The translations under genes were made by a program, and so were the position numbers. Positions 45,801 through 55,360 of a DNA stretch of 64,000 nucleotides are shown piece by piece. The notes under the pieces were generated by a model. The model was not told the DNA's origin, did not search any database, and saw nothing but the letters and a program-made list of their open reading frames with translations. This DNA comes from JASJBU01 sp963797085 (GTDB lineage: Bacteria; Pseudomonadota; Gammaproteobacteria; Chromatiales; Chromatiaceae): assembly GCA_963797085.1 (NCBI GenBank), contig CAWCOA010000019.1, forward strand, positions 124,001-188,000, in the 5' to 3' direction. Within the stretch, counting starts at the first letter, position 1. Each line of letters begins with the position of its first letter.

Positions 45801-46846
45801 GGGTGAACAACATTAAACTGTTCACCGGGTGTTCCACTACCTGAAAAGCTGTCCAGCACGGCCCAACTTCCACTGCTAGTCAGATACTCTACATGCAGAT
45901 CCTCGCCACTATCCGGGTCTTCGCTGAAACTGTCCGAACCGCGCCGCAACCAGTAGCTGATCTCGCCTTCCCCACGACGCAGATCCACTGGCACGGAGGT
46001 GACGGTTATGTTGTCTGAGCTGAGGAAGAGACTGTTGTTCGGAGATCTTGCAGTCTGGCTGCTGATTCCTGCTTGCCCGGCTCCGCTTGAGATTTGCCAG
46101 TTTGTCAATCCGCTTTCGAAATCGTCACAGAAGCCTCCGACAATAGCGGAAACCGGCGCCCTTTCTGTGATAATGAAATCGTCCAGATGATAGTAGTCCC
46201 AATCAACGTCATCACCGCTGTTCTGACGGACGGCCAATCTGAATCCGGCATGCAGTGCGTCAGTCGGCAGATTAAAACTCAGGGTTCGAATCGTGCCGCC
46301 GGAGTAAGCATTACCCGCATGGGTAAGCAGTGTACTCCAGGTATTTACGTTATTCAGATAGGCCAGGATGAGGCTTTCATTGCGCTTCTCCGGGTCTTCA
46401 CTGAACGCATCACTGCCTTCTCTCAACCATAGTGCCAGCTCGGCGGCCGGCAGTGAGGATAGATCGATGACCCGACTCAAGACGGTTACCCTGTTCCATC
46501 GGGTATAGAGTGAGCGAGTACCTGACTGGGAGGTATGGGTGCCAATCGCAGCATCACCGCCTCCCGATGCATTAACACTCCAGTTTGGCGCCAGTGTCGA
46601 GCGTTCAAAATCATCCTGAAAGATCAGATCCCCGGGAGCAGCATTGATTGACAAAGGAATCACGAAAAACAGCAAGGTGAGAAAGGCTATGTAATATGGC
46701 CTAAATCCTTGTAATACTCGTAAATCCTGCTGTCCAGACCAAGTCACAGTTGACGGGTGATTGATCGGAAGGTTCAACAGACGGTTGATGCTCCAAAGAA
46801 ACATATCGGTAGTGGTGTTGAATGCCGCAAATAACCGATGGGACAA
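42803..46846 (-). CDS. mshQ: MSHA biogenesis protein MshQ (LamG, DUF6701)
   Basis: 1347 residues. A signal peptide ends near PLSINA (~70). Two MAM/jelly-roll-like blocks (~73-210 and ~240-385, DDFERSTLAPNWSV and DDFESGLTNWQISS) precede a LamG domain (~395-640, YYSMDLDEEASVSDDSSNSN) and a C-terminal DUF6701 region (~700-1347). This is the MshQ type, probably a tip adhesin of the pilus. It is unusually placed: here between mshA and mshC, whereas Vibrio mshQ ends the locus. It has no frameshift over 4 kb. The start may be the internal ATG at 46804. Confidence 0.85.
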   Translation of the reverse strand: MSHRLFAAFNTTTDMFLWSINRLLNLPINHPSTVTWSGQQDLRVLQGFRPYYIAFLTLLFFVIPLSINAAPGDLIFQDDFERSTLAPNWSVNASGGGDAAIGTHTSQSGTRSLYTRWNRVTVLSRVIDLSSLPAAELALWLREGSDAFSEDPEKRNESLILAYLNNVNTWSTLLTHAGNAYSGGTIRTLSFNLPTDALHAGFRLAVRQNSGDDVDWDYYHLDDFIITERAPVSAIVGGFCDDFESGLTNWQISSGAGQAGISSQTARSPNNSLFLSSDNITVTSVPVDLRRGEGEISYWLRRGSDSFSEDPDSGEDLHVEYLTSSGSWAVLDSFSGSGTPGEQFNVVHPLPADGQADVLQIRFALTGSDRWNGDYWHVDDVCLHQSVPPELLAYYSMDLDEEASVSDDSSNSNHGTKIGSVSWNDNNPAQSGDPGTCGYMDVAANFSVNVQSAIDTGLDVDADIGNAGTISFWYKSNEAWSVDRDRQLFDASAAFNGNGTGQKFFSLMLQDNSSLRFAVEDTEDEDYEIETDSYNFRADAWVYITATWDLRSNRLQVFVNGSLAEADTIDSNGQLGNLDTLYFGDNRSSYVNLSTGNSANGSFDEIRIYDQVLSQQQIQDDMAVTHPCPAAQIDHYVILHSGQGVTCEAEPVEVVAHDSAHLETPPAAETSIVISAVDATSGDPAANASWSGRGVTDLDNGQAQYQFSGTETGITLYLGNSVDQRININVSDTDGLDEHSGSANETDNDLVFSATGFRFYADGTVNAIDNQIAGKASNLAPNAQRLSLKAIETNSLTGACETRLNGLQTIEMAFQCIDPSSCKASNGVSIDAVGISENPASGVSSYTDVDLDFGTDGTASFVFQYDDAGQIQLHVRKQLAASDPEPAITLSGASNAFAVIPAGLCVESSDPNSECAAPYASCTKFTQAGQAFDLAVSAVTWETAEETDSDFCNGNIVTPNFQLNNIILSHNLLAPATGVSGNLGVNQVDMLPADNGSHSLQQTVSEVGVFSFTAMPPVYFGETIAASTSDAIGRFYPADFLATVNDNGAMAPGCGSFSYTGQAMSYATSPKLNITARNATAATTQNYTGDFMKLLASNGGAVNFTTPSADASQPGKDNTNNTALNASLNPNLDGLIDNGDGTLVYPLSVLDEFRYLRNDNALVAPYTSDIDLPLLAINDGDGVADDGSSVVLQPVGVDIRYGRLVVDDAYGPQTDDLIVRVRAEQFDGTDFIDNSDDYCTIITPASAVSLNNWQDSLSSGDTSVSSSTGLLAGSGEIVLSAPGIGTSADTNDGSVDLTLDLSTTTPAQIWLLNDEDGDGVYAENPLGTAGFGMYRGDDRFLYWRETQ

Positions 46847-46888
46847 ACTTTATCGTATGTACACGCCATGCAAGGGCTCAATCAATAA

Positions 46889-46918
46889 AAAAGCCGACAC
46901 AGTCATGCATCGGCTTTT
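46889..46918 (-). terminator. Terminator after mshA
   Basis: A 9-bp perfect stem (AAAAGCCGA/TCGGCTTTT) around a 12-nt loop, ending in T runs on the minus strand. It lies 40 bp past mshA and 43 bp before mshQ, so most mshA transcripts would stop here and mshQCDOP would be read through or use their own promoter. Confidence 0.75.
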
Positions 46919-46957
46919 ATGATCTTCACCAATATTAGTTCAATCCATTATTCAACC

Positions 46958-47374
46958 TTAATTACAAGCCCCGATACCTGTAAACGTGGCAGTCACGGTG
47001 CTATCCACGCCGTCTGTCACCGTGCATGAAACAGAGGTTCCATTCGCAGCGGGTTCAGTTCCGGAAGCGGTAGCTGTAATATCATAGTCCGTACCCCAAT
47101 TGACATCTGCAACCAAACCCTCAATCAATGCACAGGTATTAACCGTAATACAACCTGCCGTACTGCAATTACCCTGTGTGTGACTATTTGCTGCGCAACT
47201 GGCAAAGTTGATCGACGCGGCCGACCCTGCCGCACCCGCCACTCCTTCTACAGCTGCATCTCTCGCATCACCTTCCAGGTTGATAAGTTTTGGAGCGGCA
47301 GTTACGGCCAGAATGCCCAAAATAACGATAACCACAACCAACTCAATTAATGTAAAACCATACTGACGTCTCAT
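46958..47374 (-). CDS. mshA: MSHA major pilin MshA
   Basis: 138 residues from the ATG at 47374, with GAGGA upstream. The leader MRRQYG precedes FTLIELVVVIVILGILAVTA and PKLINLEGDARDAAVEGVAG, a hallmark of MshA. Cys pairs (NCSTAGC, VNTC, SVSC, GACN) lie in the C-terminal half. The frame is open upstream to 47470, but that part overlaps mshF and is not coding for mshA. Confidence 0.92.
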   Translation of the reverse strand: MRRQYGFTLIELVVVIVILGILAVTAAPKLINLEGDARDAAVEGVAGAAGSAASINFASCAANSHTQGNCSTAGCITVNTCALIEGLVADVNWGTDYDITATASGTEPAANGTSVSCTVTDGVDSTVTATFTGIGACN

Positions 47375-47445
47375 CGACTTATCCTCTTGGGTATTAACTA
47401 TCAAGCAGCATGTCGGCTCGTATAGATAATTCTTTAAAAAACAGG

Positions 47446-48012
47446 CTATCCATCGACATCCGATAGCCATTGGTACTGCCCTAAAGAAATCAGCTTCAGC
47501 GATCGCAATGTGTCGAGTTTGAAATCGAAACGGTGGTTCAGGTTGTTATCCTGATAATCCAGTTGCACCTGATACTCTGCACGTGGACGGCCCGAGAGAT
47601 CTGATATAAACCGGTCTGAATTGTCTATGGTATAGACTAAAACCTTTCTGGATGTGTCATAAACCCAACTGCCTTCAGGCAGCGTCGCCAAGTCTGGATG
47701 TGTCTTCTCACCGAGATAGCTCCTTGGAAGTTCTTGCAGTAAGCGCATGGGGTTTATGGCTTCCAGCCGTTCTATCTTTGCAAAATCACCGGCAACCACG
47801 ACTCGAGACAATTCATGACTCAAAGCAGTCTTGATTTTACATTCCCACTGCAACAGATTGACCCGTTCCACATCCATCATCAGGCCAAGGATTCGAGTCA
47901 GAAACAGCATTATGAGACTGCCTGCAATGAGGGTGACAAGTGCCAGCTCCAGCAAGCTGAATCCGCTATTTCTGTACCGGGTCACCGTCGTGCAATCTGG
48001 GTGAGATCCCAC
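47446..48012 (-). CDS. mshF: Prepilin-like MSHA protein, MshF position
   Basis: 188 residues. A prepilin motif GFSLLELALVTLIAGSLIML is preceded by a longer basic leader (MGSHPDCTTVTRYRNSG). The rest (RVNLLQWECKIKTALSHELS, GQYQWLSDVDG) fits the MshF slot between mshG and mshA. The sequence identity to MshF is not strong, so the name rests mostly on position. It overlaps mshG by 31 bp. Confidence 0.65.
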   Translation of the reverse strand: MGSHPDCTTVTRYRNSGFSLLELALVTLIAGSLIMLFLTRILGLMMDVERVNLLQWECKIKTALSHELSRVVVAGDFAKIERLEAINPMRLLQELPRSYLGEKTHPDLATLPEGSWVYDTSRKVLVYTIDNSDRFISDLSGRPRAEYQVQLDYQDNNLNHRFDFKLDTLRSLKLISLGQYQWLSDVDG

Positions 48013-49208
48013 ATGGGTAGAAAAATACCGAGCGCCAGCACCAACACCATGATGCCGACAATGACGGTCATCAACGGCTCCAGATAGGCACTGAGATGCT
48101 CCACGTCGTAGTCGACCTGCTGTTCGTAGAATTCAGCCACCTCTTCCATCATGTCATCCACCTGCCCGGTCTCCTCGCCAGTGGCGATCATCTGCATTAC
48201 CAGCGGTGGAAAGAGCTTACTCTTGGCAGCAGTACGGGTCAGAGAATCCCCTCGCTCTATACCACTGCGCATGTCACGGATTCTGTCGCCGAGATAGAGA
48301 TTGTCCGTTGCCAGCGCCACAGCCATGAGGGCCTGATTGATCGGCACGCCGGCTCTACTCGCCATGGTAAAGGCGCGTGAGAAGCGGGCCAGGGTTGCGC
48401 GCAGGACAATTCCACCCACCACAGGAAATTTCAGTTTGAGGCTGTCCCACCAAAGTCGACCCTGATCCGTATTGATGTAATGTCGAAATCCATACAAGCT
48501 CAACACAATCGCAGTCAGCAGGTGCGGCCAATAATTTACGCTGAAATCGGAAACTCCCATGATGATCCGTGTCGGTAGAGGCAGATCCATATCAAATTTA
48601 TCAAACACCTTGGCAAAGGTTGGAATGACCAGTGTGGTTAAAACACCTATGGCGATACTGATGGCGACTATGACCATGGTCGGGTAGCGCAGTGCAGACT
48701 TGATACGCTCACTGGTTTTCCTGTCCCTTTCCAGAAAGACATGCAACCTGGAGAAGGCCTCTTCCAAACGCCCCGAAGTCTCCCCCACACGGATCATATT
48801 TACATACAGGGTGTTGAAGATTTTTGGATGCTTGGCAAATGCACTGGAGAGCTCACGCCCTGCTTCCAGATCCTGCACTACCTGCTTGATGGTTTTCTGC
48901 ATGACCCGATTGGAGGTCGACTCAGACAAACGGGCCAGTCCCTGGATCATCGGCACGCCCGCTTTGGTCAGGGTAAACATTTGGCGGGTAAAAAACAGCA
49001 GATCGACCATGTTGGGTTTTTGCTGGCCCAGATAATCCGAAAGCTGTACCAGGACTCCAGACTTGGTCTCTGGCGCAACTGAGATGCTGACGGGTATCAG
49101 ACCATTACCATGCAGCCGGTCGGCAACCATCTCCAGACTCGCAGCCTCAAGCTCTCCCTTGATGGCCTCACCATCGGCAGATCTGGCTTGATAGAGGTAT
49201 CTAGCCAT
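47982..49208 (-). CDS. mshG: MSHA inner-membrane platform protein MshG
   Basis: 408 residues with two T2SSF domains: GVPMIQGLARLSESTSN and AGVPINQALMAVALATDNLY, three TM helices (~170-190, ~225, ~375-400, PLMTVIVGIMVLVLALGIFL), and the N-terminal domain YLYQARSADGEAIKGELEA. It forms the inner-membrane core onto which the MshE ATPase docks. Confidence 0.92.
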   Translation of the reverse strand: MARYLYQARSADGEAIKGELEAASLEMVADRLHGNGLIPVSISVAPETKSGVLVQLSDYLGQQKPNMVDLLFFTRQMFTLTKAGVPMIQGLARLSESTSNRVMQKTIKQVVQDLEAGRELSSAFAKHPKIFNTLYVNMIRVGETSGRLEEAFSRLHVFLERDRKTSERIKSALRYPTMVIVAISIAIGVLTTLVIPTFAKVFDKFDMDLPLPTRIIMGVSDFSVNYWPHLLTAIVLSLYGFRHYINTDQGRLWWDSLKLKFPVVGGIVLRATLARFSRAFTMASRAGVPINQALMAVALATDNLYLGDRIRDMRSGIERGDSLTRTAAKSKLFPPLVMQMIATGEETGQVDDMMEEVAEFYEQQVDYDVEHLSAYLEPLMTVIVGIMVLVLALGIFLPMWDLTQIARR

Positions 49209-49235
49209 GGCTAGTTTTCAGCGTATGCAGTTGCT

Positions 49236-50985
49236 TCATTGCAAGGCCTCCGCGGCTAGTTTGCCCCACTCCTTGATGTCGGCTTCTTCCGTCTCCCCAG
49301 AGATTCTCATCACTTCTTCCAGGCTGGTCAGACCTTGCATGGCATAATCCATGGCGCTATCACGCAGGCTATGGAAGGCCGGATTGGTTCTCGCCGCATC
49401 CGCAAAACCCGCCGCATCACTATTGCGCAATGCCGCCAGCATTGGCTCGCTGGGTTCCATATATTCATACACACCGAGTCTGCCGCTGTAGCCGGTATTG
49501 TTGCATTGGGGGCAACCCTGCCCGTACTGAAACTGTATCCGACTGAGATCCTGTTCGATGGATGTCAGCCAGCTGCTTTCCTGGAGATCCGGAGTATATT
49601 CCGACTTGCAACTGGTACAGATGCGGCGCACCAGGCGCTGGGAGATCACAGCTCGCAGTGCGGCTGCGATAAGATAACCTTCCGCCCCCATATCGAGTAA
49701 ACGGTCAGCGCTGCTGACGGCATCATTGGTATGCAGCGTCGATAGCACCAGATGACCGGTCATGGCCGATCTCAGACCGATCTCGATAGTTTCATACATC
49801 ACGCATTTCGCCAATCAACACGATATCCGGGTCTTGGCGCAGCGCAGTTCGCAAGACACCGGCAAAGGTCAAGCCGATCTTTGCATTGACCTGCACTTGA
49901 TTGACCCGCGGCAGACGATACTCCACCGGGTCTTCCGCCGTTATGATTTTTTTCTGGGGTTGATTGAGTTCATGCAGTGCCGCGTATAGCGTGGTGGTTT
50001 TACCGCTGCCGGTAGGCCCGGTCACCAGGATCAGGCCATGTGGATTTTTCAGCATCAGGCGGAAACGCTGCAAGATCTTTTCCGGCATGCCGAGGCGGCT
50101 CAAGTCCATGATGCCGCTGGTCTGATCCAACAGCCGCATCACCACAGACTCGCCATTCTGAGTGGGCATGGTGGAGAGCCGCACGTCAATGGCGTGGTTT
50201 TTCACTTTGATATTGAAACGCCCATCCTGCGGCAGGCGTCGCTCGGAGATATCCAGACTGGCCATCAGCTTAAGCCGGGAAATCACCGCTAATGCGATGT
50301 GCCGTTCCTTCATCACCTGCTCATGCAGAACCCCGTCGATACGCTGACGGATTCGCAGTACCGTTTCGTCCGGCTCGATATGTATATCCGAGGCATGCAT
50401 CTGCACGGCATCTTGAAACAGGGACTGGAGAAGCTTAACCACTGGTGCATTGTCCAGATCATCCCCTGTCATCAGCTGTGTTACGTCGAATGCCTCTTCT
50501 GACAGTTCCTGACCCAGCTCTTCCGCAAGATGGGTGATCTCCTCGGTGCGGCGGTAGACTTGATCAAAGGTGGCGAGCATTTGCGATTCGCGCACAATGG
50601 CCTGTTTGACATGCTTGCCAAATTGTCGGGCGAGCTGATCAAAGGCAAACAGATCGGTCGGATCAGCCATGCCGATCAGCGCTTCTTCATCTGTGTCCTG
50701 CAGCAGCATGGCCCGATATCGGCGTGCCTGGGTCTCCGGGAGGCGGCGCAGTACCTCAACGTCATATTTGTAGTGAGCCAGATCGATGAGGGGAATTTGT
50801 AGCTGCTGGGCCAGAATATTCAGCAGCCGCTCTTCCGAAACATACCCCAGATCGATCAGGGTGGCGCCAAGCTTACGCCCCCCTCTCTTCTGCTCCTGCA
50901 GGGCTATCTGCAATTGATCATCCGAGATCTCGCCACTATCGACCAGCAGGTCTCCAAGGCGGATTTTTTTGTAGGGTGTCGCCAT
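49236..50985 (-). pseudogene. mshE: MSHA assembly ATPase MshE, frameshifted
   Basis: An N-terminal MshEN domain (RLGDLLVDSGEISDDQLQIA, then KLGATLIDLGYVSEERLLNI), which binds c-di-GMP in this family, is followed by a GspE-type ATPase: Walker A GPTGSGKTTTLYAAL, Asp box EDPVEYRL, DPDIVLIGEMRD, HLVLSTLHTND, and a zinc Cys4 (CTSC ... CPQC). An extra base near 49797 breaks the frame between GEMRD and YETIEIGL; removing one G restores the motif. Without correction the ATPase is cut at the Walker B region and would be inactive. The rest is intact, so either a recent mutation or a sequence error. Confidence 0.85.
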
Positions 50986-50988
50986 AGT

Positions 50989-52360
50989 CTATTCGTAGTG
51001 CTCCAGCTGTTGCAGGCGATCTTCCACAAAGTCCTGTAATCTGCTGTCGAGTTTTCCGGATGCCATTGAACGTCGATAGGCTTGCCTGGCGGCGATCAAC
51101 TCCCCCAGATGTTCTTGAGAAATAGCCAAGCCGGCGAGCCATGTGATCTGGTTGGGCTTTTGTCGCAATGCCTGCTGGTAATACTGGCTCGCGTCCTGGT
51201 GGTGACCTTGGCGTTGACGGATAAACGCCATCAGACCCAGATGTTCTGCATAGCCTATCTGCATGGCTTGAGATAGATATTGCCCTGCCTCTGTACAGAC
51301 GGTCCTGACCCAACAGGCTGCGGGTAAAATAGCTGATCAACTGCGTTTGTTCGGGATATCGTTGTAATGCAGCCATAACAGTAGGCTCGGCAAGTTCCGG
51401 CTGACCATTTTGCAGATACAAACGACCCAGCAGCAGACTTGCCTGCAGATGTCCTGGTTGCTTCACCAGCACTTCTTTGAGTTTTATTTCTGCATCACCT
51501 CGGCGGCCGGCAGCTAATGCCTGCTCTGCGACCTGGTATCCAGTTTTACTTTTCTTCACCATCGGCAGCACTTCTTGTTGTGCTTCCGGAGAGTCGACCG
51601 GAGCGTCGATCTGGCTGTTTTTTTCAACCTCAGCAGCGAATAGCGGCAGGTCGGCAGGCAGTGTTTCAGATGCAACTGGTGGCGGTTCTTCTCGTACTGT
51701 GGCTTGCTGAAGATTCAAACGCCAGCGTCGCGGGTTGACCTGAATCAACTCGGCCTCGATTGATTGTTCAACACGCAGGGTGATCATCTGATAACCATCC
51801 TCGATATAAGCATCCCACTCGTTGATCAATATATCGTTGGTCAATTCTGGCAGTTCAATCCGGGAAACTTCGGCACTAAAAAGGCGCAACCAGAGCCTAT
51901 CACCTCGACGATATTGCAGAGGCGGCTCAGGCAAAGATTGATTGAACTCGAGTTGCAGACCCGACAGCCCTCCCTGGTCAGTCAACCCAATCCGTTCAAG
52001 AATGGGATTCGACGCTGGAGGCACAATGCTAGCTTGACCGGGTTCAGGCTCGACAACTGGCACTGGATCAACAATCAACGGCCGGGATACTGCCGTAGGT
52101 GCCACCGATGCACTAATGCTTGCCGGTGACTGCATGGGGAATTGCGCCGGGTTCGACTGAGTCCGGCCTTGCCAGTAAACACTCCAGCCAAACCAGGCAA
52201 TAACTGAGAATGCACCTAATCCCGCCAGCCACCAGTAGCTGTGGGTATGGGTCGCAGCAGGGGAAACTGCATGCAGAGCCTCGGCATCAGTGCCGGCAGT
52301 CTGGCCCTCTGGGTGCGTACGCTGCTCAAGATCGTTGAGCATGTCATTAATGACGCTCAT
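50989..52360 (-). pseudogene. mshN: MSHA biogenesis protein MshN, frameshifted
   Basis: Starts at the ATG at 52360 (MSVINDMLNDLEQRTHPEGQ), immediately after mshM. One TM helix (YWWLAGLGAFSVIAWFGWSV) and a long periplasmic part with an AMIN-like region (LQLEFNQSLPEPPLQYR) and TPR repeats (AEIKLKEVLVKQPGHLQASL). An extra base near 51292 moves the frame; correction gives LGQDRLYEAGQYLSQAMQIG and the TPR end HLGLMAFIRQRQGHHQDASQ. The uncorrected reading runs into mshE. Confidence 0.8.
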
Positions 52361-52361
52361 T

Positions 52362-53264
52362 TCACCCGCCCCAAAAATATCCGCCGGCAAACATGCATGA
52401 GACACTCAGACCTGCCAGGCTTATCAGTTTCAGCCCCCATGCCGGCCAAGTCTGTTTGACACCCTCGGTGTCCCGCACCGCTGACAATGCCAGACGCCGG
52501 GTGATTTGCCGTTGTCCTTTGCCAAAAGCGAGCATCAGCGTCTTGTGGCAAAGGATATTGATCAGTCTGGGAACACCGCCACTCGCCCGATACAGCACTC
52601 TCAATGCCCCCCGGGTGAATATTGGTGGGCCGTTATAGCCCGCCTTGCGCAAGCGATGCAGTATATAGTCCTGCATCCCTTCCCGATCCAACGGGCTGAG
52701 CTTGTAAGAAAAAGTGATGCGTTGCTTGAGCTGACGGATAGCCGGGCGTTCCAGCATTCTGTCGAGCTCAGGCTGGCCCAGCAGGACTACCTGCAGCAAC
52801 TTGCGTTTGCGGGTTTCAAGGTTGGTCAGCAGCCGAACTGCTTCCAGGCTCTCTTCTGGCAGTGCCTGGGCCTCATCGATCAACAGCACGACCCGCTTTC
52901 CATCCGCATGAAGTTTTATCAGATGAGCATGCAGCAATTTGAGCAGGCGATGTTGGCCTGTATCTCTCGGCAGGCGTAATCCCAACTCTTCCGCCACCGC
53001 ATGACGCAATTCAATGTTGTCCAGCTGTGGGTTGGGCAGCCATGCGGTGACATAGTGGGCGTCGAGTGAGTTCAACAGTTTGCGGCAGATCAGCGTCTTG
53101 CCCGTACCCACTTCACCGCTGATCTTAATGAACCCTTCACCGGATCGCAGGGCTACCAGCAGGGTATTGAAGGCCTCCTGGTGACTCTTGTAGGCATAAA
53201 AGAAATCGGTATCCGGAGTGATGCTGAATGGGGCTTCCTGCAGACTGAAAAACTCTTGATACAT
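52362..53264 (-). CDS. mshM: MSHA biogenesis AAA ATPase MshM
   Basis: 300 residues. Opening MYQEFFSLQEAPFSITPDTD is that of ExeA/GspA-type ATPases. Walker A GEVGTGKTLICRK, Walker B VVLLIDEAQALPEE, sensor LVVLLGQPELDR-like text (VVLLGQPELDRMLE), then ITFSYKLSPLDREGMQDYIL. A C-terminal TM helix (LISLAGLSVSCMFAGGYF) anchors it. It has no frameshift. Confidence 0.9.
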   Translation of the reverse strand: MYQEFFSLQEAPFSITPDTDFFYAYKSHQEAFNTLLVALRSGEGFIKISGEVGTGKTLICRKLLNSLDAHYVTAWLPNPQLDNIELRHAVAEELGLRLPRDTGQHRLLKLLHAHLIKLHADGKRVVLLIDEAQALPEESLEAVRLLTNLETRKRKLLQVVLLGQPELDRMLERPAIRQLKQRITFSYKLSPLDREGMQDYILHRLRKAGYNGPPIFTRGALRVLYRASGGVPRLINILCHKTLMLAFGKGQRQITRRLALSAVRDTEGVKQTWPAWGLKLISLAGLSVSCMFAGGYFWGG

Positions 53265-53275
53265 CGATCTGACAG

Positions 53276-55010
53276 CTAACGCTGTGGTTGACGCATCCCC
53301 TGGATGCGGTTGTGGACTGCACCCATATCACGGGCCCAGTTCTGCTGATTCTGCACCACGACCGGACGTAGCAGGATGACCAATTCGGTCTTTTTATTGC
53401 TCTCTTTGCGATGCTTGAATAGATTACCCAGGAGCGGAATATCCGACAAACCAGGCGCTGCCGCCTTGAGATTTCGATTGATGTCTTCCATCAACCCCCC
53501 AATAACCACCAACTGGCCACTGCGCGCGCGCACGATGCTGTCGGATTCACGCACCTTGGAAAATGCCAAGGGCAGTTCCTGGGCATTGCCATTGATGGTG
53601 AACTGCTTGGTCTGATCCACGACCTCACTGATAGTGGGGTGGATATGCAGTATGACCTCCTGGTTGTTATCGATTTGCGGGGTTACATCCAGGGCGATCC
53701 CTGAGAAAAAGGGTGTCAGTTCAATGTCCACACTCGTCGAGTCCGAGGTATTACCGGTTTGGTTCTGAGACTCGAGATCGGTAATAAAATACTCATCGGT
53801 GCCCACCTTGATCACCGCCTTCTGATTATTCACCGTGGAAACCCTGGGGCTGGAGAGTACCTGTACATCACCCTGAGACTTCATCAATTCGATAAAGGCA
53901 TTGAAATCACTGCCATTAAAGACCATCGAGAACACGCCACCGAAACCCGAGGTCAAGGCGCCTTCCACTGCAGTTGGGTTCAATGGATTGAGGTTGCCCA
54001 GGGTATTTGCCAGCAGTGACTGGCCTTCATCGAAAACACTGCCGCCGCCGGTCTGCCCAATAGTCAGGGTGTTATCGTTATGACGAGCCAGGGCCGCCCA
54101 GTTGATGCCGGCCTGAAAACCGTCATTCAACTCCACTTCGATGATCTTGGCTTCCAGTATAACCTGACGATGCACACTCAATTCCGCCTGCTCAATAAAG
54201 TCAGCCACTTCACGAATCTCCGATGGCAGGGCGCGCACGATAACCAGGCCGGCATGGGGCATGATAACCACACTGCGCCCATCCTCGGTTCCAATCAGTG
54301 TATTGATAGACTCTCTGAGTTCCCGCCAGAAGTTCGCATCGGTTGTAGTTTTTACCCTGCTGCCGGTGATGCTTGAACCGTCCCTTGAGCTGTTGCCCTT
54401 TGCATCATTCGCTGCGCTGCCAGTTCCGGAAATGACCTGTGTGGCCTGACCGGAACTGACCCGGGTTTCCGATTCACCCTCGCGTTGTACGGTCAGGTAG
54501 CTTACCTGGAAGATGCGTGACTGCATGCGCTGCGGCAGGACGACAAAGCCCAACCCGCTTTTTTCATACTCATAGCCATAGGCCTGACGGACCAGCATCA
54601 TTGCTTCATCGACAGTCACCTGCTTCAGCTTGAGGCTGATCATCCCTGTGACTGATGGATGCACCACCATGTTGATGTCAGAGTCGGCTACCAGACTCAT
54701 GAAAAAAGCAGCGGCGGGTGCATTTTCCACTGAGATATCGAAGCGTTCAGCAATGGATTCCGCTGCTAAAGGCTCGAGGGGCGACAGCAGTGCCTCGCTG
54801 ATTTCAGTGGGTGGAGTGGGAGGCTTTGGGTTTGTGCTGACTGATCTGCTGTTGCAGACTGATATCGATCTCATCCAGGATAGTGCTTGATTTTAATCCA
54901 GGGTTTTCCTCAGGCAGGCTGCTGCAACCCTGCACTGCCACCAGCAGTACAAAGAGTAATCTGGCGAATACTGTTTTAGCCATATCTTGTTTGCTGATGA
55001 CGGTTCGCAT
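53276..55010 (-). pseudogene. mshL: MSHA secretin MshL, frameshifted
   Basis: The N-terminal part has a lipoprotein signal (LLFVLLVAVQGCSS); an extra base near 54836 separates it from the long frame that starts ...TNPKPPTPPTEISEAL. That frame holds secretin short domains (INMVVHPSVTGMISLKLKQV) and the secretin core: VQVLSSPRVSTVNNQKAVIK, TVDLEL-like ELTPFFSGIALDVTPQ, and VVIGGLMEDINRN. The start at 55010 overlaps mshK (TGATG), with a second ATG at 54983. It would form the outer-membrane pore of the pilus. Confidence 0.82.
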
Positions 55011-55360
55011 CAGTTGCCGTTTGTCCTCAGTTTAGCGCTTGGCAGTTCGAGTTTTATTGCGCGATCACCCGTTACTTTGAGAGTGACATACTGCCTGCCA
55101 ATGGCTGTAACGAGGGCGCCATCGATACGGCCACCTACAGTGACCAATCTCCCGTTGAGCAACGCCACCCGGCCATTATCTGTGTGGCGGATTAGATTCA
55201 GTCGCCATTGGGAACTATCAAAGGCACCTTCTGATATCATCGGCGCTCGGTAATTCCTGGCTGGTTGCATGGGATCGGGTCCAGGCAACACCGGAAAGGA
55301 AAGGATGATTAACAACAATCCGATAAGGATACTTCTATACACCCAGCCATACCTCATCAA
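55010..55360 (-). CDS. mshK: MSHA biogenesis protein MshK
   Basis: 116 residues with an N-terminal TM/signal (SILIGLLLIILSFPVL). The C-terminal domain WRLNLIRHTDNGRVALLNGR, LVTVGGRIDGALVTAIGRQY is of the PilP/MshK type, an adaptor between secretin and inner-membrane ring. It overlaps mshJ by 26 bp. Confidence 0.85.
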   Translation of the reverse strand: MMRYGWVYRSILIGLLLIILSFPVLPGPDPMQPARNYRAPMISEGAFDSSQWRLNLIRHTDNGRVALLNGRLVTVGGRIDGALVTAIGRQYVTLKVTGDRAIKLELPSAKLRTNGN

